Source: Halicephalobus mephisto
Taxonomy: Eukaryota > Nematoda > Chromadorea > Rhabditida > Panagrolaimidae
NCBI GenBank assembly: GCA_009193035.1
Contig: SWDT01000038.1
Coordinates: 434,001-498,000, forward strand
Direction of reading: 5' to 3'
DNA length: 64,000 nucleotides
The notes below the pieces were generated by a model. The model did not search any database. It was not told the DNA's origin and worked only from the letters and a program-made list of their open reading frames with translations. Positions 44,665 to 59,747 of the stretch are shown here, piece after piece; the first letter of the stretch is position 1, and each line of letters starts with the position of its first letter. The translations under genes were made by a program, and so were the position numbers.

Positions 44665-47621
44665 ATGCCGGCCATGTCCAGTGTTATCGCCGACGGCAAT
44701 CGCGATAACGAGAAAAGTGGGGTCCTTCCGAGCGATCGACGTGTTAAAATTCACGAAGACAGCCTCGGGCCGACCAAGACGGGGTCTCTGAAAACCCGCT
44801 CTTCTCCCGGACATATTTGTCGAAGAACCCGGACTCTGTCCACTTCCAAATCCGAGGATCACCTTATGACGACGGACCATGGAATGGTCTGTCCTAATCA
44901 TTTCGGTCAGTTGTCAATGATAACGTTTAGGAAGTTTACACCAAGGGTAGACCCCCGTGGTACGACATCACCGGCCAGCGTCTCAAGAAACCCTATCTGA
45001 TCGGGATCTGCGGTGGATCTGCTTCCGGTAAAACCACCGTAGCCAAGAGTATTATCGAACGATTAGGAATGCAATGGGTAACAGTCCTATCCATGGATTC
45101 CTTCTACAAAGTCCTAAATCCGGACCAACACGAGCTGGCCAACAACAATGAATACAACTTCGACGCCCCAAACGCCTTCGATTTCGACTTGATGTACGAA
45201 GCCCTGAAGAGGTTAAGTGAAGGCAAGTCCGTGGATGTCCCTGTCTATGATTTCACGACCCACAAAAGAGACATAAACACGAAGGTCATGTACGGAGCCG
45301 ACGTTCTCATTTTCGAAGGAATCCTGGCTTTCCACGACCCCAAAATCGTGGACCTAATGGACATAAAAGTAAGTCATTCGCATAATTCTGCTATTACAGT
45401 AACTAAAATGCCTTGTAAAATTTTCTCAAGACGGAACTAAAGTAGCCTAAAATTTCAGTTTTTGCATTGATTATTTTGTAGTTTTTCCACTATTTCGTAA
45501 TCAATCATGTATTGCGAAAATTATATATGAGCTTTTTTGTCAAGTTACCTCGATACGAATTTCCAGAACTTTTCAGGAACTAAAATAGCCTAAAATACTC
45601 GTTTTGCGTGGGAGTGATTTCGTAATTAATAATTTTAGGGTTATATTTTTTTCTAAAGTGATCTAGAAAGTTCTGAATTAGGATTTACAAGATATATAAC
45701 CCTCTGTCCACCTTTGAAGGGTAATTTTGATATATGGAAATCATTAAAAAAACTTCCTAAAAATCGTACCTAAAATCAAACCCACCTATTTAAAGGCTTG
45801 TTATCTTGACTATATATGCATAGAAACGAATGATTGTGGGTTTTAATATATGAATAACAAGTGTGGATTTCAATATATGAATCATGAACAATTATAGATT
45901 TTTGTGGACACCGACGCGGACACGCGACTTGCTCGGAGACTCCATCGGGACATAAGCGAACGAGGGAGGGACATAAACGGGGTTTTGGAACAGTATCTAC
46001 GTCACGTGAAGCCTGCTTTCGACCAATACATCGCCCCAGGGTCCAAGGTTGCGGACGTGATCATTCCTCGAGGCGGAGAGAACACCGTCGCCATCGACCT
46101 GATTGTCCGTCAAGTGAAAATGCAGCTGGAAGCGCGAGGTTTCGTTTAAATTACTTTTAAAATTAAATAAGTAATTCCAGGATATGATGCAAGTACGAAA
46201 AAAGTGGACTGGAACGACAGTGCTTGTTACTCAAACCTACCCCCTCCGGCATCGCTCCACACCATCAAGCAAACTCCCCAAGTCAGAGGTTTGCACACGA
46301 TCCTGAGAGACCACGAAACGTCGAGGTATGTGTATTTCGTGATTTTTATTGTAAAAGACCTGGTTAATGTGTGCGTATTGTAGAGACGACTTTATATTCT
46401 ACTCGGACAGACTTATGCGTATTCTCCTGGAGAACGCTACAAATTTTGCTTCATATATCGACATCGATGTAGAACAGCCTAATGGAAAAATGTAAGCAAT
46501 TTCGAAATAATTTTACAATTTTTAGACAAATTGAGAAATAATTTCCATATAAATTCCGAAATAATTTTATAATTTCCATATAAATTCTGAAGTAATTTTT
46601 AAATTTCATATAAATTTCGAAATAATTTTATATTTTTCATATAAATTTCGAAATAATTTTATAGTTTTTATGTAAATTTCAGAGTTATTTCATAATTTTT
46701 ATGTAAATTTCGGAAGAATTTTATACTTTTTATGTGAAATTCCATATTATATTTTAATTCATATAATTTTCAAAATTATTTTATGATTTTAGTTACAATG
46801 GAAGGAAAAAAAGCTTGGACGTCTGTGGAGTGGCGATAATGAGAGCAGGGGAAACCCTAGAAACCGCTCTTAGATCAGTGGTCAAGGACAGCAAAATGGG
46901 GAAAATCCTGATCCAAACGAATGAACTCACCCAAGTACCGGAATTGTATTTCCTAAGATTGCCAAAGAACCTAAATAAGCACAAAGTCTTTCTCATGGAT
47001 GCCACTGTCGCAACAGGTCAGTTAATTTTTAAATTATTTTCAAATTATTTAGTCTCTTTTTAATTAATGTCATTTAAACTACTTTATTTTAAATCACTTA
47101 AATTCTTTTAAATCAATAATTTTAAAATTTAATTTAAATCATTTAAATTTTTTGTTCTACTTTATATTCTTTAATAATTTTACTTTTTAAACCTTTCTAA
47201 CCTTCATTTTTCTGATTTTTTTCACATTCATATATCAACGTTTGACTTACATTACTTTGTACTCAATATTTTGCATCATTTTTACCTTCCCAAAACGTTG
47301 ATTTTGTTTTTAGGCTCCTGTGCAACTATGGCGATTAGAATTTTACTGGATCATGATGTTTTGGAGGAGAATATAGTTCTTGTTTCGCTGCTTATGGCTC
47401 AACAAGGACTTCAACGACTTGCTTACGCGTTTCCGAGGGTGAAGCTGATCACGACAGCTGTGGATCCGGAGGTCGACGAAATGGGCAGAATAATTCCTGG
47501 ATTTGGCAACTTCGGGGACCGGTATTTTGGCACTGACTATCCGCTGAAAAATATCAACAGTCAAGAACGACAAATAAGTTCGATCATGGACGACGGGACG
47601 TCTTCGACTGTGAGTGAATGA
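44665..47621 (+). CDS. uckl: Uridine-cytidine kinase-like protein fused to a UPRT-like domain
   Basis: Seven phased exons: 44665-44886, 44931-45368, 45898-46138, 46181-46325, 46384-46491, 46793-47016, 47314-47621; about 561 aa, the size of animal UCKL1. A Ser/Arg-rich head ends [10 protein letters not shown]. Exon 2 opens [12 protein letters not shown] and carries the P-loop GGSASGKTT (about residue 100), then LSMDSFYK and YDFTTHKR, the nucleoside-site motifs of uridine kinases. From about residue 330 comes the phosphoribosyltransferase-like half, with [19 protein letters not shown] and the PRPP loop [16 protein letters not shown]. The family works in pyrimidine salvage; whether the second half is active here is not known. 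Intron 1 is only 44 nt. Confidence 0.95.
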
Positions 47622-47865
47622 CATTCCTGACGAGTACTATGCATTTCCTACTCTTTCTTTCCGAAACTATGAGTATTGTTGTCATTCTCCCATGCAGGTA
47701 TATTCGTTGTTGTTGAGATTGTTAATGTATGGCTTGTTAATTGATAAATATTCATCCATATCAAGTTTATACACACTTACGTCGAGTAATGGAAACTTAC
47801 AAAGGGCAAAAAACAGTGTACTTTAATATAATAAAGATAATGGTAAAAATGCCATTGAGATCACT
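47622..47865. other. Convergent 3' spacer
   Basis: On the minus strand, AATGG and CCATT flank an 8-base loop (CATTTTTA) just beyond the histone stop. It is a weak hairpin and not the canonical histone 3' stem-loop sequence. No other feature is seen. Confidence 0.35.
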
Positions 47866-49240
<1,375 letters not shown>

Positions 49241-50639
49241 ATGCGACGCTGTCCGGTCCATGTTATATCCGTTACCCTCTTGGCCTGTACTCTCTTCGGG
49301 GTAGATTTCGAAATATTTACTTTTATTACTATTTTTAAAAATTAATCATTTTATCGATTTTAGGCTATTTTCGCAGAGAATGAAGAGAAAGTGGAAGTCG
49401 AAGAGCAACTCGACCCCTTCACCGCCCAGAGGATGCAGGTTGGTAAAATTAATTTTTATAATTAAAAATAATCAAAAATCAATAATGTTACGAAATCATC
49501 TCTGTGCGAATTTGAGAAAGTTCAAGAAATCAAACCGGCCTAAAATCCCGATTTCGAGGACGATTTATATTTCGCGCGACGAGGATTTCGTAATCTTACC
49601 TGATTTCGTAATCAGTAATTTCGGAACTGTATTCTGTTAAAATTGATCTATAACCTTCTAACTGGAAGTATATAGAGTACCTGACTCTGTCTACTTTTTA
49701 AAGTTGATTTCCATATATGGGAATTATTAAGAAACATCTAAAAACCGTACCTAAAATCAAAAATCTCCTGTATATATATTGGGAAATTAAAATAATTTTT
49801 AGTACCCATACGGTAACAGCCTCGGAGGCGGTCCTTCCTTGTCGCAGGCTTTTGGAGGAAATGGTTTGTTTCGAAATACGTCTGTTAATGACAAACAAAA
49901 TTTTAGCCGTAAATTTTGACTTTCAATGCAAATGTGCGGCAAAATCGTTGATGAATAATGCTAATATTCCAACAGATGCTAATGCTGCTGCGCAACAGCA
50001 AATCCAACAGCTCAATGAACAAATTCGTCGTCTTCAAGAGCAATTGCGTCGTCAACAACAAGGTGCTTCTGCTTTTGAGCAATTTGGTATGGCTGTGTTT
50101 TGTTTTACCAGACTCGGAGGTCAAAGTTCGAGGTCGGGCTTTGGACTTTTCGTTCTAAGACAATTTCCGGGGTTTCCCTGTTTCAAAAAACCATGTTACC
50201 TAAATTGATATATGGATTTTCGGGATTAAAATATGAAAGCCGTATCTTAGAACGAAAATTGCAAATTTCGACTTTGTTTTTACCTAAATTGACGTTCGGA
50301 TTTCCGAGTTAGAATTGACCTAAGTCGTGTATCAGTCAGAATAGCCCAGACCTCGACTTCGGACCCTGGTCCTTAACTTCGAAAACATGGAATTTTTGAC
50401 TTTTAGCCCAGATGTTGTCCATGGCCGACGGTTTGGATTGCAATTGCTCTGGTTCGAGTTCTCCTTTCTCGAGTCTTTACCAGGGTGCCTCAGCTTCCCC
50501 TGGATTCCAGAATATGCCCTTCAACCAGATGACGGGCCAGAATCGTTACGCTAGTTTGTCCGGACTTCCCTTCGCTCAGAGAATGTCTCCAACCATGATC
50601 CCTCAACTCCAAGGACCCATGTTTCCAATGAAATCCTAA
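49241..50639 (+). CDS. Small secreted Gln/Met-rich protein, unknown function
   Basis: Five phased exons: 49241-49300, 49364-49438, 49803-49863, 49976-50086, 50407-50639; about 179 aa. Exon 1 is a signal peptide (MRRCPVHVISVTLLACTLFG). An acidic stretch follows (ENEEKVEVEEQLDPFTAQ), then a Gly/Ser segment (NSLGGGPSLSQAFGGN). Exon 4 is a short Gln/Arg helix of coiled-coil type (QQQIQQLNEQIRRLQEQLRR). The tail is rich in Pro, Met and Gln, with a CNC pair, ending QLQGPMFPMKS. I do not recognise the family. The joins are supported by phase at all four introns. Three acceptors are TTTTAG and one is CAACAG. Confidence 0.75.
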
Positions 50640-52878
50640 TTTTATCACTGTCGCAATTATTTTATTGTTATTAATATTATTTAATTTGATTGTCACGTTA
50701 TTTTCGCTCACGTTTTTGACGATAAAACTTAATTAAAAATGATGTCTTTAGAATTTTGTTATTTCTGACAACAGGGCGTCTGATCAGTGAACAGAATCCG
50801 AAAAACAAACTCCATCTTTGATGTGAAAGAAACTATGTAAATTTCGGATTAGTATTTCACCTCGCTAAAGCGTAGTTCCGGAGCGAAAATTCCTGCGCAG
50901 GCTTACTGTAGGTTGGAAAGTTGCCATCAATTGTGTTTTTTTTGTTGTTTTTCATTTATTATTATTACTGTTATTTTTGTTATTTTTAAATATTATTTTG
51001 ATGTATTGAATACTTCTCGTATCTCCCTATCTTCCACGTGGTCTCAGAACGAGATTCCCTGTGTGCTAATCAGCTGATCTACGGTCACTTGGAATTGCTG
51101 ATTATCGGTTACGTTATTATTGTTATTTTTTGTGTTATTTTTGATACATCACATATTTCTAATATTTTCTTATCTTCCACATGATCTCAGAACGAAACGC
51201 TGCACATCAATTGGGTAAAACCTGATTATTATGATATTATTTTTTCGTTTTTGTTATTTTTGATACACCGAATACTTACTATCTCCCTATCTTCCACGTG
51301 GTCTTAAAATGAAACTGCGTATTAATCATCTGATATACTGTCACTTGGACGTGCTGATTACCGGCTACGTTATAATTTTTTATTCTCCCTTCCACGTGTT
51401 ATTGTTGATATATCAAACAGTTCTAATACCGTCTTATTTCTCACGCGATCTTAGAACGAAATTCCTCGTGTTGCAATTAGCTGAAAGTCTTGATTATCAG
51501 TTATGTTATTGTTTTTGTGCTACTGTGCATATCAAACAATTCTGATGCTTTCTCATCTACGTGATCTCAGAACAGAATTCCTTGGATATCAGTCAATTAA
51601 AAATGTTGACTATCAGTTGCATATATTTCTTTCTTTTGTTATCGTCAACTAAAAGGATCCGAGCCACTTTTCTTGTTTCCCACACAATATTGAAACCACT
51701 TCCATGGAAATTGCGATAAAAACAAAATTTTATAATAATGGAAGGCAAAAATAACAAATGGAAAAGTGGATTTGTCTTGGACAAGTTGATTTTCGTCTTA
51801 GCTGTGGCCGATCGAACGCGCGATGATCTTTAATGTTTGGAAACTGCGGTTTTAATGAGAGTCATTCTATTTTTTGATTCCCCGAAAGATCATATTTATC
51901 AACTACGATTTCCCATTTGCGGTCAAAGTTAGTGCCCTTTCAAATCACGAGGTGCCTTATCGTCCTCCACAAAAAGGACTGGTCATCACTTATCACATAG
52001 TCGCCTATGTATTTCTAAAGTCCCGGTTTCTTAATATATGGCTGTTCGTCTGGGTCTCATCCTATAATGAAATACCCTTCCCACGCATGTTTGAAATTAT
52101 TCATTTATCCGGAAGTTTGTTTTTTTGTTTTTCGAAAACTGACTGGTTTACTAGTCTTTGACCTTTGCAAATTCGTTCTCTTCGATTGCTAAATCAGCTT
52201 CCAGGAGCTTATGTTGTCTTATTTTTCCGTTTGAAAAATACACGATTTCTATCGCTCCAATGACGACAGCAATGTCAATCAGTATCCTTTCTGATCCCGG
52301 ATCGTCTTGTTTTTTTCCATTCTAAAATCTTTATATTATGTCACGTGGTTTTTGTTATCAGTTCTTTGGGAATTATCTGACTTTGAGCTTTGCTCTGATT
52401 TTCTCATCATTATTGTTGATTTTTGGTTGAAGCTGTTCAATGCGGGAAGGTATAAAGTTAAGGCACAGAGTCTATTCTGGGTACAAATCTAATACTTCAT
52501 TGTCAATTTATTTTTGATTTCTGGGCGTATGCAATTCTGCAGAAGAACCTTGGCCCCACCCCCCTTTAGTTTTTCAGGAAAATCTGATGTTGATCGGCTG
52601 TCGCTTAAAACGACACTGTTCTCTTTGTTCTTTAGTAGTTTCTAAGCATTCAGGACTTAGTTTATCAGGAGTCTATCAGTTACCCTCCACTCCACCTTTG
52701 TTTGACACCAAAAGTTTTGGTCTCTTTTTTTCTCTAAAAAACGTCAATGTCACAGATAAGCCATTCTCCTTCGCGCGGGTTAATTGACGAGTTGTTTTGT
52801 CTTATCATGCGCAATTGTTTTCATTTTAAAAATTTCAGATACGTCATTGTAATAAAAAACTATTCGTGCAAAGTAATC
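50640..52878. repeat. Intergenic region with ~128-bp tandem units containing E-box palindromes
   Basis: 50980-51640 holds five units, each with a version of TATCTTCCACGTGGTCTCAG, then AACGAAATTCC, and in some ATCAGCTGAT. CACGTG and CAGCTG are perfect palindromes. 51790-52840 shows several open frames but none with recognisable content. AAATTTCAG at about 52831-52839 is a likely spliced-leader acceptor for the downstream gene. Confidence 0.6.
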
Positions 52879-55436
52879 ATGAACGGATTTTCTCATAACC
52901 ACAACAATAATGGAGATGTAAATCACGGTCTCTCAAATGGTCATGGAGCTCATCACTTTGAGTAAGATATTTGTTGTCTGTAGATTGTAGGATCTGTAGG
53001 AACTTTGTGGAAATAGGGGAGATACTAGAACTGTGACATAGCAGTGGTGACGCGTGGAAACAAGAATAATAACATAACTGATATTTAGGACTCTTGACTG
53101 AAAATAGATCAGCTGACGAATGCGTAGGAATTTCCGTTTTAAGATCATGTGTAATATGGGAGATATAGGGATTTTTGCTACATCAACAATGGTATATGAA
53201 ACAAGTGTAGTATATGACTGGTATTTAGGGTTCTTTTAACTGACTGTGGGTCGGCTGGTTGACACGCAGGGGTTTTCGTTCTAGGATTATATTTTCTTAG
53301 TTGCTTTAGTTGGGAGAATCTCTACCTAGTGGTTGTATTATAACATTTTTCATTATATCTGATATATCAGCGTTCCCATTATATTTACCAGACTGGCGTT
53401 TTTAATGACTTTGGGTATTAATGATGATAAGAGAAAAGATGGTCCAATTCAAATCTAAAAAGAATTTTTAGTCCTAAAAACTTTGATCATATTGTAAACT
53501 TGACTGAAAATATCCGAGGCCAAGTCGAGATCAAAGAAATTCCTACAATTGGGATCATCTGTGGATCCGGATTGGGTGAACTTGGAGAAATCATAGAAGA
53601 CAAAAGAATCCTCCCCTACACCAAAATCCCAGGTTTTCCATCGACGAACGGTAACTACGTTGTGTTTTGTGATTTTTTGATTATCTTTTTATTTTAGTTG
53701 TTGGTCACAAAGGTAACCTTGTGTTTGGATACTTGGCGGGAAAATATGTCGTCTGTCTCCAGGGAAGATTCCATCCTTATGAACATCACATGGATTTGGC
53801 TTTGGTAGAGCTTTATTCTGTTTTTGGATTAACCTAGATTTTTTTAGTGCACAGCTCCAGTTCGTATCTTGCATCAGTTGGGGGTCAAAACTTTGATTGT
53901 CTCTAATGCCGCTGGCGGTATTAATCCTAAGTTCAACTATGGGGATTTAATGATCATCAAAGACCACATTTTCCTTCCGGGACTTGCTGGATTTAGCCCT
54001 TTGGTTGGACTTAACGATCCCCGATTCGGTCCCCGTTTTATCTCCGTTCACGATGCTTACGATATAAATCTCAGGTTGGTGGAGAAAAGTGATGCAATGT
54101 TTTAATTTATCGTGCGAAATCTGATGCAATTTTTTTCTTCAAATTTTCAAACCAAATAATGATGACTTCATGACGATAAGGGTTATCATATTGTTCCGTC
54201 AGTTGACGGAAACTTTAATAGTCTTTCAAGAGACTTATGACTTGAATAATGGAAAGAAAAAAACCACACATAGTTTTCTTCGTTGAGAATTTTCTTTTTT
54301 AAAAAAACAAGAGACACGCGCAAGTAATTAATCAAAATTTCTTTATCGTTATCAAGTGTCAGATACCTGTCTATTACTCGTACAAATTTTACTTTTTTTA
54401 TTTTTGAGATCAGAAATCCCAAGGTCACGTTTTAAACAAACACGTGTGTCATTCAAAATTAGAAAATTTCTAGATTTAATCTATTGTAAAAAATTTGTTT
54501 TGAAATACTCCCTTACCTAAAAATGAAAAAATTTCGAAATTCTAGTTAGGTTTTGATTACTTGATTTGGATCGTTTCAGAATCAGAAAGATCAATTTGGA
54601 CAGGAAAAATAATTTTATATAAAATAAAAAAGCGAATTTTTGCAATTAATTTCTCCAATCAGTTTAGTTCCTTGTTTGGTTTGTTGGGTTAATCTAATTA
54701 CCGGGAAAATTGGATTAGGAAGACAAATAGAACAAAGTTTATGAAAACAAGAACCAAATATTCCAAAGGAACAACTATTTTAAATTTTAATTTGTTTAGT
54801 TTGACATTGGTTTTTTGGGAACTTGATTGAGATTTTAGACCACTTGGAGACCAAAGACTGGTTCAAAAAAGTAAAAAATAAGACTAAATTTTATGAAATA
54901 AAAGAACTACCATACAGTCTATTTTATAGATAAGTTTTTTTTGGTCATAGCTGTCGTGATGGACTGGTCCTGGTAGTAAAAAACTAATCTAAAAGCAAAA
55001 AGATGTGAAATTGAGATCAAATGTCCTGTAGCAATTTAATGAATATTACTGATTTTAGAAAAATGGCCAAAAGCATCGCTGAGGAACAAAACATCACTAT
55101 CCACGAAGGAGTCTATGTTATGAATGCAGGACCACAGTATGAAACCCCAGCCGAAGTGAGTATGTTCAAAGCCATCGGAGCGGATGCCCTGGGGATGAGT
55201 ACAGCTCATGAAGTCACTGTTGCTCGTCAGTGCGGAATTCGTGTGTTTGGATTTTCCCTTATCACCAATATGTCAGTTTTTATCTCTAAGTACACGTCAT
55301 AAAAAATGATTTCAGCGCAAACACGAATGCTGACGACAGTGTGGAAGTAACCCATGAAGAGGTATTACAAGCTGCCAAGGAAGCCGGAAGTCGGGCGTGT
55401 AACTTCGTCACTCGGATCATCGAAAAACTCCAGTAA
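52879..55436 (+). CDS. pnp-1: Purine nucleoside phosphorylase
   Basis: Six phased exons: 52879-52961, 53472-53650, 53698-53804, 53848-54074, 55059-55271, 55316-55436; about 309 aa, the trimeric-PNP size. A short Asn/His-rich head ([16 protein letters not shown]) precedes the catalytic core. The phosphate site [11 protein letters not shown] and the loop GRFHPYEHH are present. [13 protein letters not shown] and the substrate glutamate in [11 protein letters not shown] follow. GMSTAHEV and SLITN carry the purine-contacting Asn. It cleaves inosine and guanosine to base and ribose-1-phosphate in the cytosol (purine salvage). Exon 4 and exon 5 are separated by a 984-nt intron. Four of five acceptors end TAG. 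Confidence 0.96.
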
Positions 55437-55848
55437 TTTCACATGTCAATATCACTTAAGGCACTAGCCATCTCCTCGACCTACTGTAGAATGATCCTCG
55501 TTCAGCCTCTACCTGTCCAAACAAGTTATTCATTTGAGATATACTCTCTCAAAAATTCTCGATGCATTTCAAATAATTATAAATGTATAGAAATAATGGA
55601 AATGACAGTTTATAAATAGATACTATTGCGGGTGTAGGAAATCAACCCGAAACACCCGTCTCGAACAAGTATTTCACGTAAGATTCAAACCAGACAGAAA
55701 TTTCGTACGTCAACAAAAAGTGATCTTTTGTACGAGTTAATTCAAAATTACCTCTTGTGAACAGAAGAAGAATAACATGATCTTTTAATAACCAACAATA
55801 GCGTAAAAAACAATAGTAGTAGGATTAGTAGTAATAAAAGCTATTGTT
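55437..55848. other. 3' spacer
   Basis: No gene is seen. A short AATAGTAGTAGGATTAGTAG microsatellite lies at 55800-55840. Confidence 0.4.
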
Positions 55849-56060
55849 TGTCACGTCGAGTGACCCGCGTCTGGATGAAGTCGATTCTCGAGAAAAAGAT
55901 TTATATAACAGATGCCTTAGGCACAATACAAAAACAGTGTTGGACTCGACATAAGACAAACATATATCAACTTCCCGTCAAGAGGAAATGTATGTTCCTT
56001 GTCGATGTTAAGGCAATCCGTTCGGGACCAATTGCTCCCTATCGGTTGTGCTTTCCATTA
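55849..56060. repeat. R2 element, copy 3
   Basis: It has CACGTCGAGTGACCCGCGTC, ATGCCTTAGGCACAATAC, AAGAGGAAATGTATGTTC and one truncated hairpin unit (GGGACCAATTGCTCCC). Very similar to 12170-12440. Confidence 0.85.
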
Positions 56061-58260
56061 AGATGAGGTACCCGATCCGACAAAAGCAATAACTGGAATA
56101 AAAATAATAGCTGAAATAAAAATGACAATAGTAGGAACCAAAATAATAATAATAGTAGAAGTAATGAGAGTAATGGTAATAGGAATAAAAATAATGAAAA
56201 TAGTAATAATAGAAAGGATAAAAAATAACAGCAGGAATAATAATGAACGCGATTGAAAAAAACCTCTATGCAGCTACAGTAGGACGATTGACGCGCAGGA
56301 GTTTTCGCTCCGAAACCACTCTCGCGCTTTCTTTTTAGCAATGTGAGTTTTTTAATTTTAAAAAAATTTGGAATAAAAATTTTTACAAAAATTACTGCCA
56401 TAAATAACCAAATTTAATTATACTATTCGAATCCAAATGATTTCGGAATTATTTTTAATTTTTAATAAATTCATTTTTATTTTTAATTAAATTTTTCATA
56501 TTGTTGACATTATTTCGGAAAATTAATCTTAAAAAATGTCAATATTGTCTTGCAGTTTAAATATGAATCTGGAAAGGGTATATGGATATTGAATATTATG
56601 GGAGCTATCGATTTCGAACTAATTTGAGCCGATTTCGAACCAATTCGAACATATTTCGAATTAATTTGAACCGAATTCGAACTAATTTGAACCGATTTCG
56701 AATTAATTTGAATCAGGTTTGAATTTTCGAACCGATTTCGAATTAATTTGAATCAGTTTTGAATTTTCGAATCGAATTCGAAAATTGAGGGATCTGAATT
56801 TGAATCTAACGATTCGAAACCGAAATTCGGAGATTTTGAAAAATTGACAGTTTTGAATATTATGAGTTTTGAAGGCTTGATATTAGCTACAGTAATTTTC
56901 TAATATATTATTGATTTTAAAAATACTAGTCCTGTGAAAAATTAGGATTTTGGGATAATTCTGATACATTTATGGTACTGTAGAATAAAAATTTTAAAGC
57001 AAAAAATGTTTAATTTAATATCTACAGTATCCCACCAATTACAGTATGATCATCAAGAACACGTTTTAGAAATTTTTTATTTTAGATATTATTTCGAAAA
57101 TGATTTAAATTTTAACAATTTACATTTTTATAAAAAATAATTTAAAAATTTTTCTACAGTATGAAATTTAACTTTTTAAATAAAAAATAATTGTTTAAAT
57201 TTCTTTAAAAAATAATATTTTAAAGTTTTTCTACAATATGAAATTCGACTTTTTTAAATAAAAAATAACTTTTTTAACTTTTTAAAATAAAAAATAATTT
57301 TTTTATTTTCTATAAAAATAGTTTTTTTGAATTTTTTCTACAATATGAAATTTAAATTTTAAAATTCTTATTGATTTAATGAAACTGTTATCTGTAGGTT
57401 TTTTAACTTAGATATATGGCTGAAGAAGACCACCCAGGTTTCCCTATCTCTGTTATCTAGTCAGAAAGCCGCTTATCTCTTGTTTGTCACGTCCTCGACC
57501 TTGAAAAACTACGGGATGTGTCTTCAGAGGGTTATCATGTATTCCGTCAAACACTTTGATACTTTGATGGTCCATCTTCGTTGGGGATCTTCTCAACGTG
57601 GGCCACATTCGCTCCAGATGTACCGGTCTCGGGTGGCGGTTGTCCAGTATGTGGTGTACTTCGGGTTTGTCTTCTTGGAGAAGCCGTCAGACCAACAAGT
57701 AACTGGTCTTCCCGATGTCCTCTTGACCTGTCTGAGGATCTAATGAGGATCCAGTGGGGATCCAATAAGGTTGCTCTGGTGTTCCATCTGTGGTCTTGTC
57801 TGCGTATGACGTGTCCTGTCCATCTGTGTTTATTCCGTCAAATAACTACGAAAACAAATAAAAACACGGTCCACATTGTAGAAATTCCAATGTCCCAAAT
57901 GGTTAAGAAATATATTATTCTGTAAAAATTGTTATTTTTTATTCATGAAAGTATTTTACTTTTTATATAAAATAATAAAATTGATTTTATATAAAATTAA
58001 AAAAGTAAATTTCATAAAAATAAAATTTTAAAAATTAGTTTTTTATAAAAAATAATTTTGTTTAAAATTGAAAGTTTCCTTTAGAGATTTAATAGTTTAC
58101 TAAAAAGATTCAAAAAGCTGTGAGATATTCGATCTGAAAAAAAAACAAAAAAATCCAGGAATCAGAAATGCGTTTTGCCGCGCAAACTGAACTAGTCAGA
58201 CAATTTCGATTCGATTTTTGACCTTTGAGAAATAGCATCCAGTGTTTCGTATTGTTAAAG
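56061..58260. other. Gene-poor spacer
   Basis: 56080-56250 is an AATAATAATAGTAGAAG-type satellite. 56620-56790 repeats CGATTTCGAATTAATTTGAA about every 34 bp. 57430-57850 is a less AT-rich island with open frames on both strands, none recognisable. It may be decayed mobile DNA. Confidence 0.45.
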
Positions 58261-58264
58261 CTCA

Positions 58265-58690
58265 TAGTCAAAATTCAAAATCGAAATTGACGGTCAGAAT
58301 TTGAGGTCAAAGTCGAAATTGAAGTTGATAGTAAAAGTTCGAAATTGAACTTAATAGTCAATATTTGAAGTCGAAATTGATTGTCAAAGTTCGAAATTGA
58401 AGTTGATAGTAAAAGTTCGAAGTCGAAGTTAATAGTAAAAGTTCGAAATTGAACTTAATAGTCAATATTTGAGGTCGAAATTGAACTTAATAGTCAATAT
58501 TTGAGGTCGAAATTGACTGTCAAAGTTCGAAATTGAAGTTAATAGTCAAAGTTCGAAGTCGAAGTTAATAGTAAAAGTTCGAAGTTAAAGTTCGACATCA
58601 AAGTTGACTGTCAAAGTTTAAAATCGAAGTTGATAGTAAAAGTTCGAAATCGGAATTTAGATTTTTTGTGGAAAATGAATTTTTAGTCGT
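58265..58690. repeat. Tandem array of GAAATTGAAGTTGATAGTAA units
   Basis: About 15-18 units of ~24-28 bp with AAAGTTCGAAATTGAAGTT variants. It shares the GAAGTTGACGGTCAGAATT theme of the 144-bp array at 37760. Confidence 0.75.
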
Positions 58691-59069
58691 GTTGTGATTC
58701 GAAAAATTTAAATATCATGTTTTATGGATTAGGGAAGATTTTTGAAATAAAAAATCCGTGTTATTTTAAGACGAAAGGTTCAATTTTGATGTTGAACTAT
58801 GACGTGAACTTTTCTACAGTTTAAAGTTGAAATTTAATTGTTTTTATTTATACGTTCTAAAAGAAGATTTTCGAACATAATTCACCCAGAAAGTTTTTTA
58901 TTTGCAGTGAGGATCAAATCCAGCTTTTCGTGGTCTGAGCAGTTTCGTTTTTCATCAACAAGCTTACCGGGCCTTTGGGTTTGTTTTTTCACAACTTTAT
59001 TGTCTATTTTCATACTTCCAATCGATTTATCGAATCTTTTATATCATAAATAATATAGCTTTTTTACGA

Positions 59070-59490
59070 ATCATTTTTTTCAATAACATGATTTAAAAAT
59101 TTTTTTTATAAAAAAGGTTAAAAAAAATTAAATTTTTCAAAATAAAGTCAAGATCGAAATTGATTAAATTTAAGCATAAATTTAAAAATAATTATTGTTA
59201 TTAAAAAAATTAATTTTTTCAAAATAAAATCATGATCGAAATTGATTAAATTTAAGCATAAATTTAAAAAATAATTATTGTTATTAAAAAAATTAAATTT
59301 TTCAAAATAAAGTCAAGATCGAAATTGATTAAATTTAGGTTTAATTTTAAAAAAATAATTATTTTTATTAAAAAAATTAAATTTTTTCGATTTCAAACTG
59401 TGATCGAAATTGATTAAATTTAGGTTTAATTTTAAAAATAATTATTTTAATTTTTTTAAATTTAAATTAGGTTTTTTAAATAAAAAATTA
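59070..59490. repeat. ~80-bp tandem array
   Basis: Four units of GATCGAAATTGATTAAATTT plus AATAATTATTGTTATTAAAA. Confidence 0.75.
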
Positions 59491-59747
59491 AATTTTTCTG
59501 AAATTGTTAAATTTTAATTTTCTAAAATAAGTTTTTTTGATTAAAATTAATGCTTTTTTAAATTTTTAAAAAAGTAAAATGAACGAAATTGTTAGGGTTG
59601 TTTGTCTGAACCGAGGAAGATCTGACCAAAGTCACTCTGAATCTGGATGTTCTGCTTTCGAGTCTTGAATCAAAGTACATCAATCTCCTCATCGACTCTT
59701 GGATTGTTTCTACCATATTTTCCTCGTTTTCAATCTGTGTTCAGATC

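Noticed and set aside
57480..57925. Genes on either strand in the less AT-rich island
   Set aside because: Open frames exist on both strands with no domain, start or splice support.
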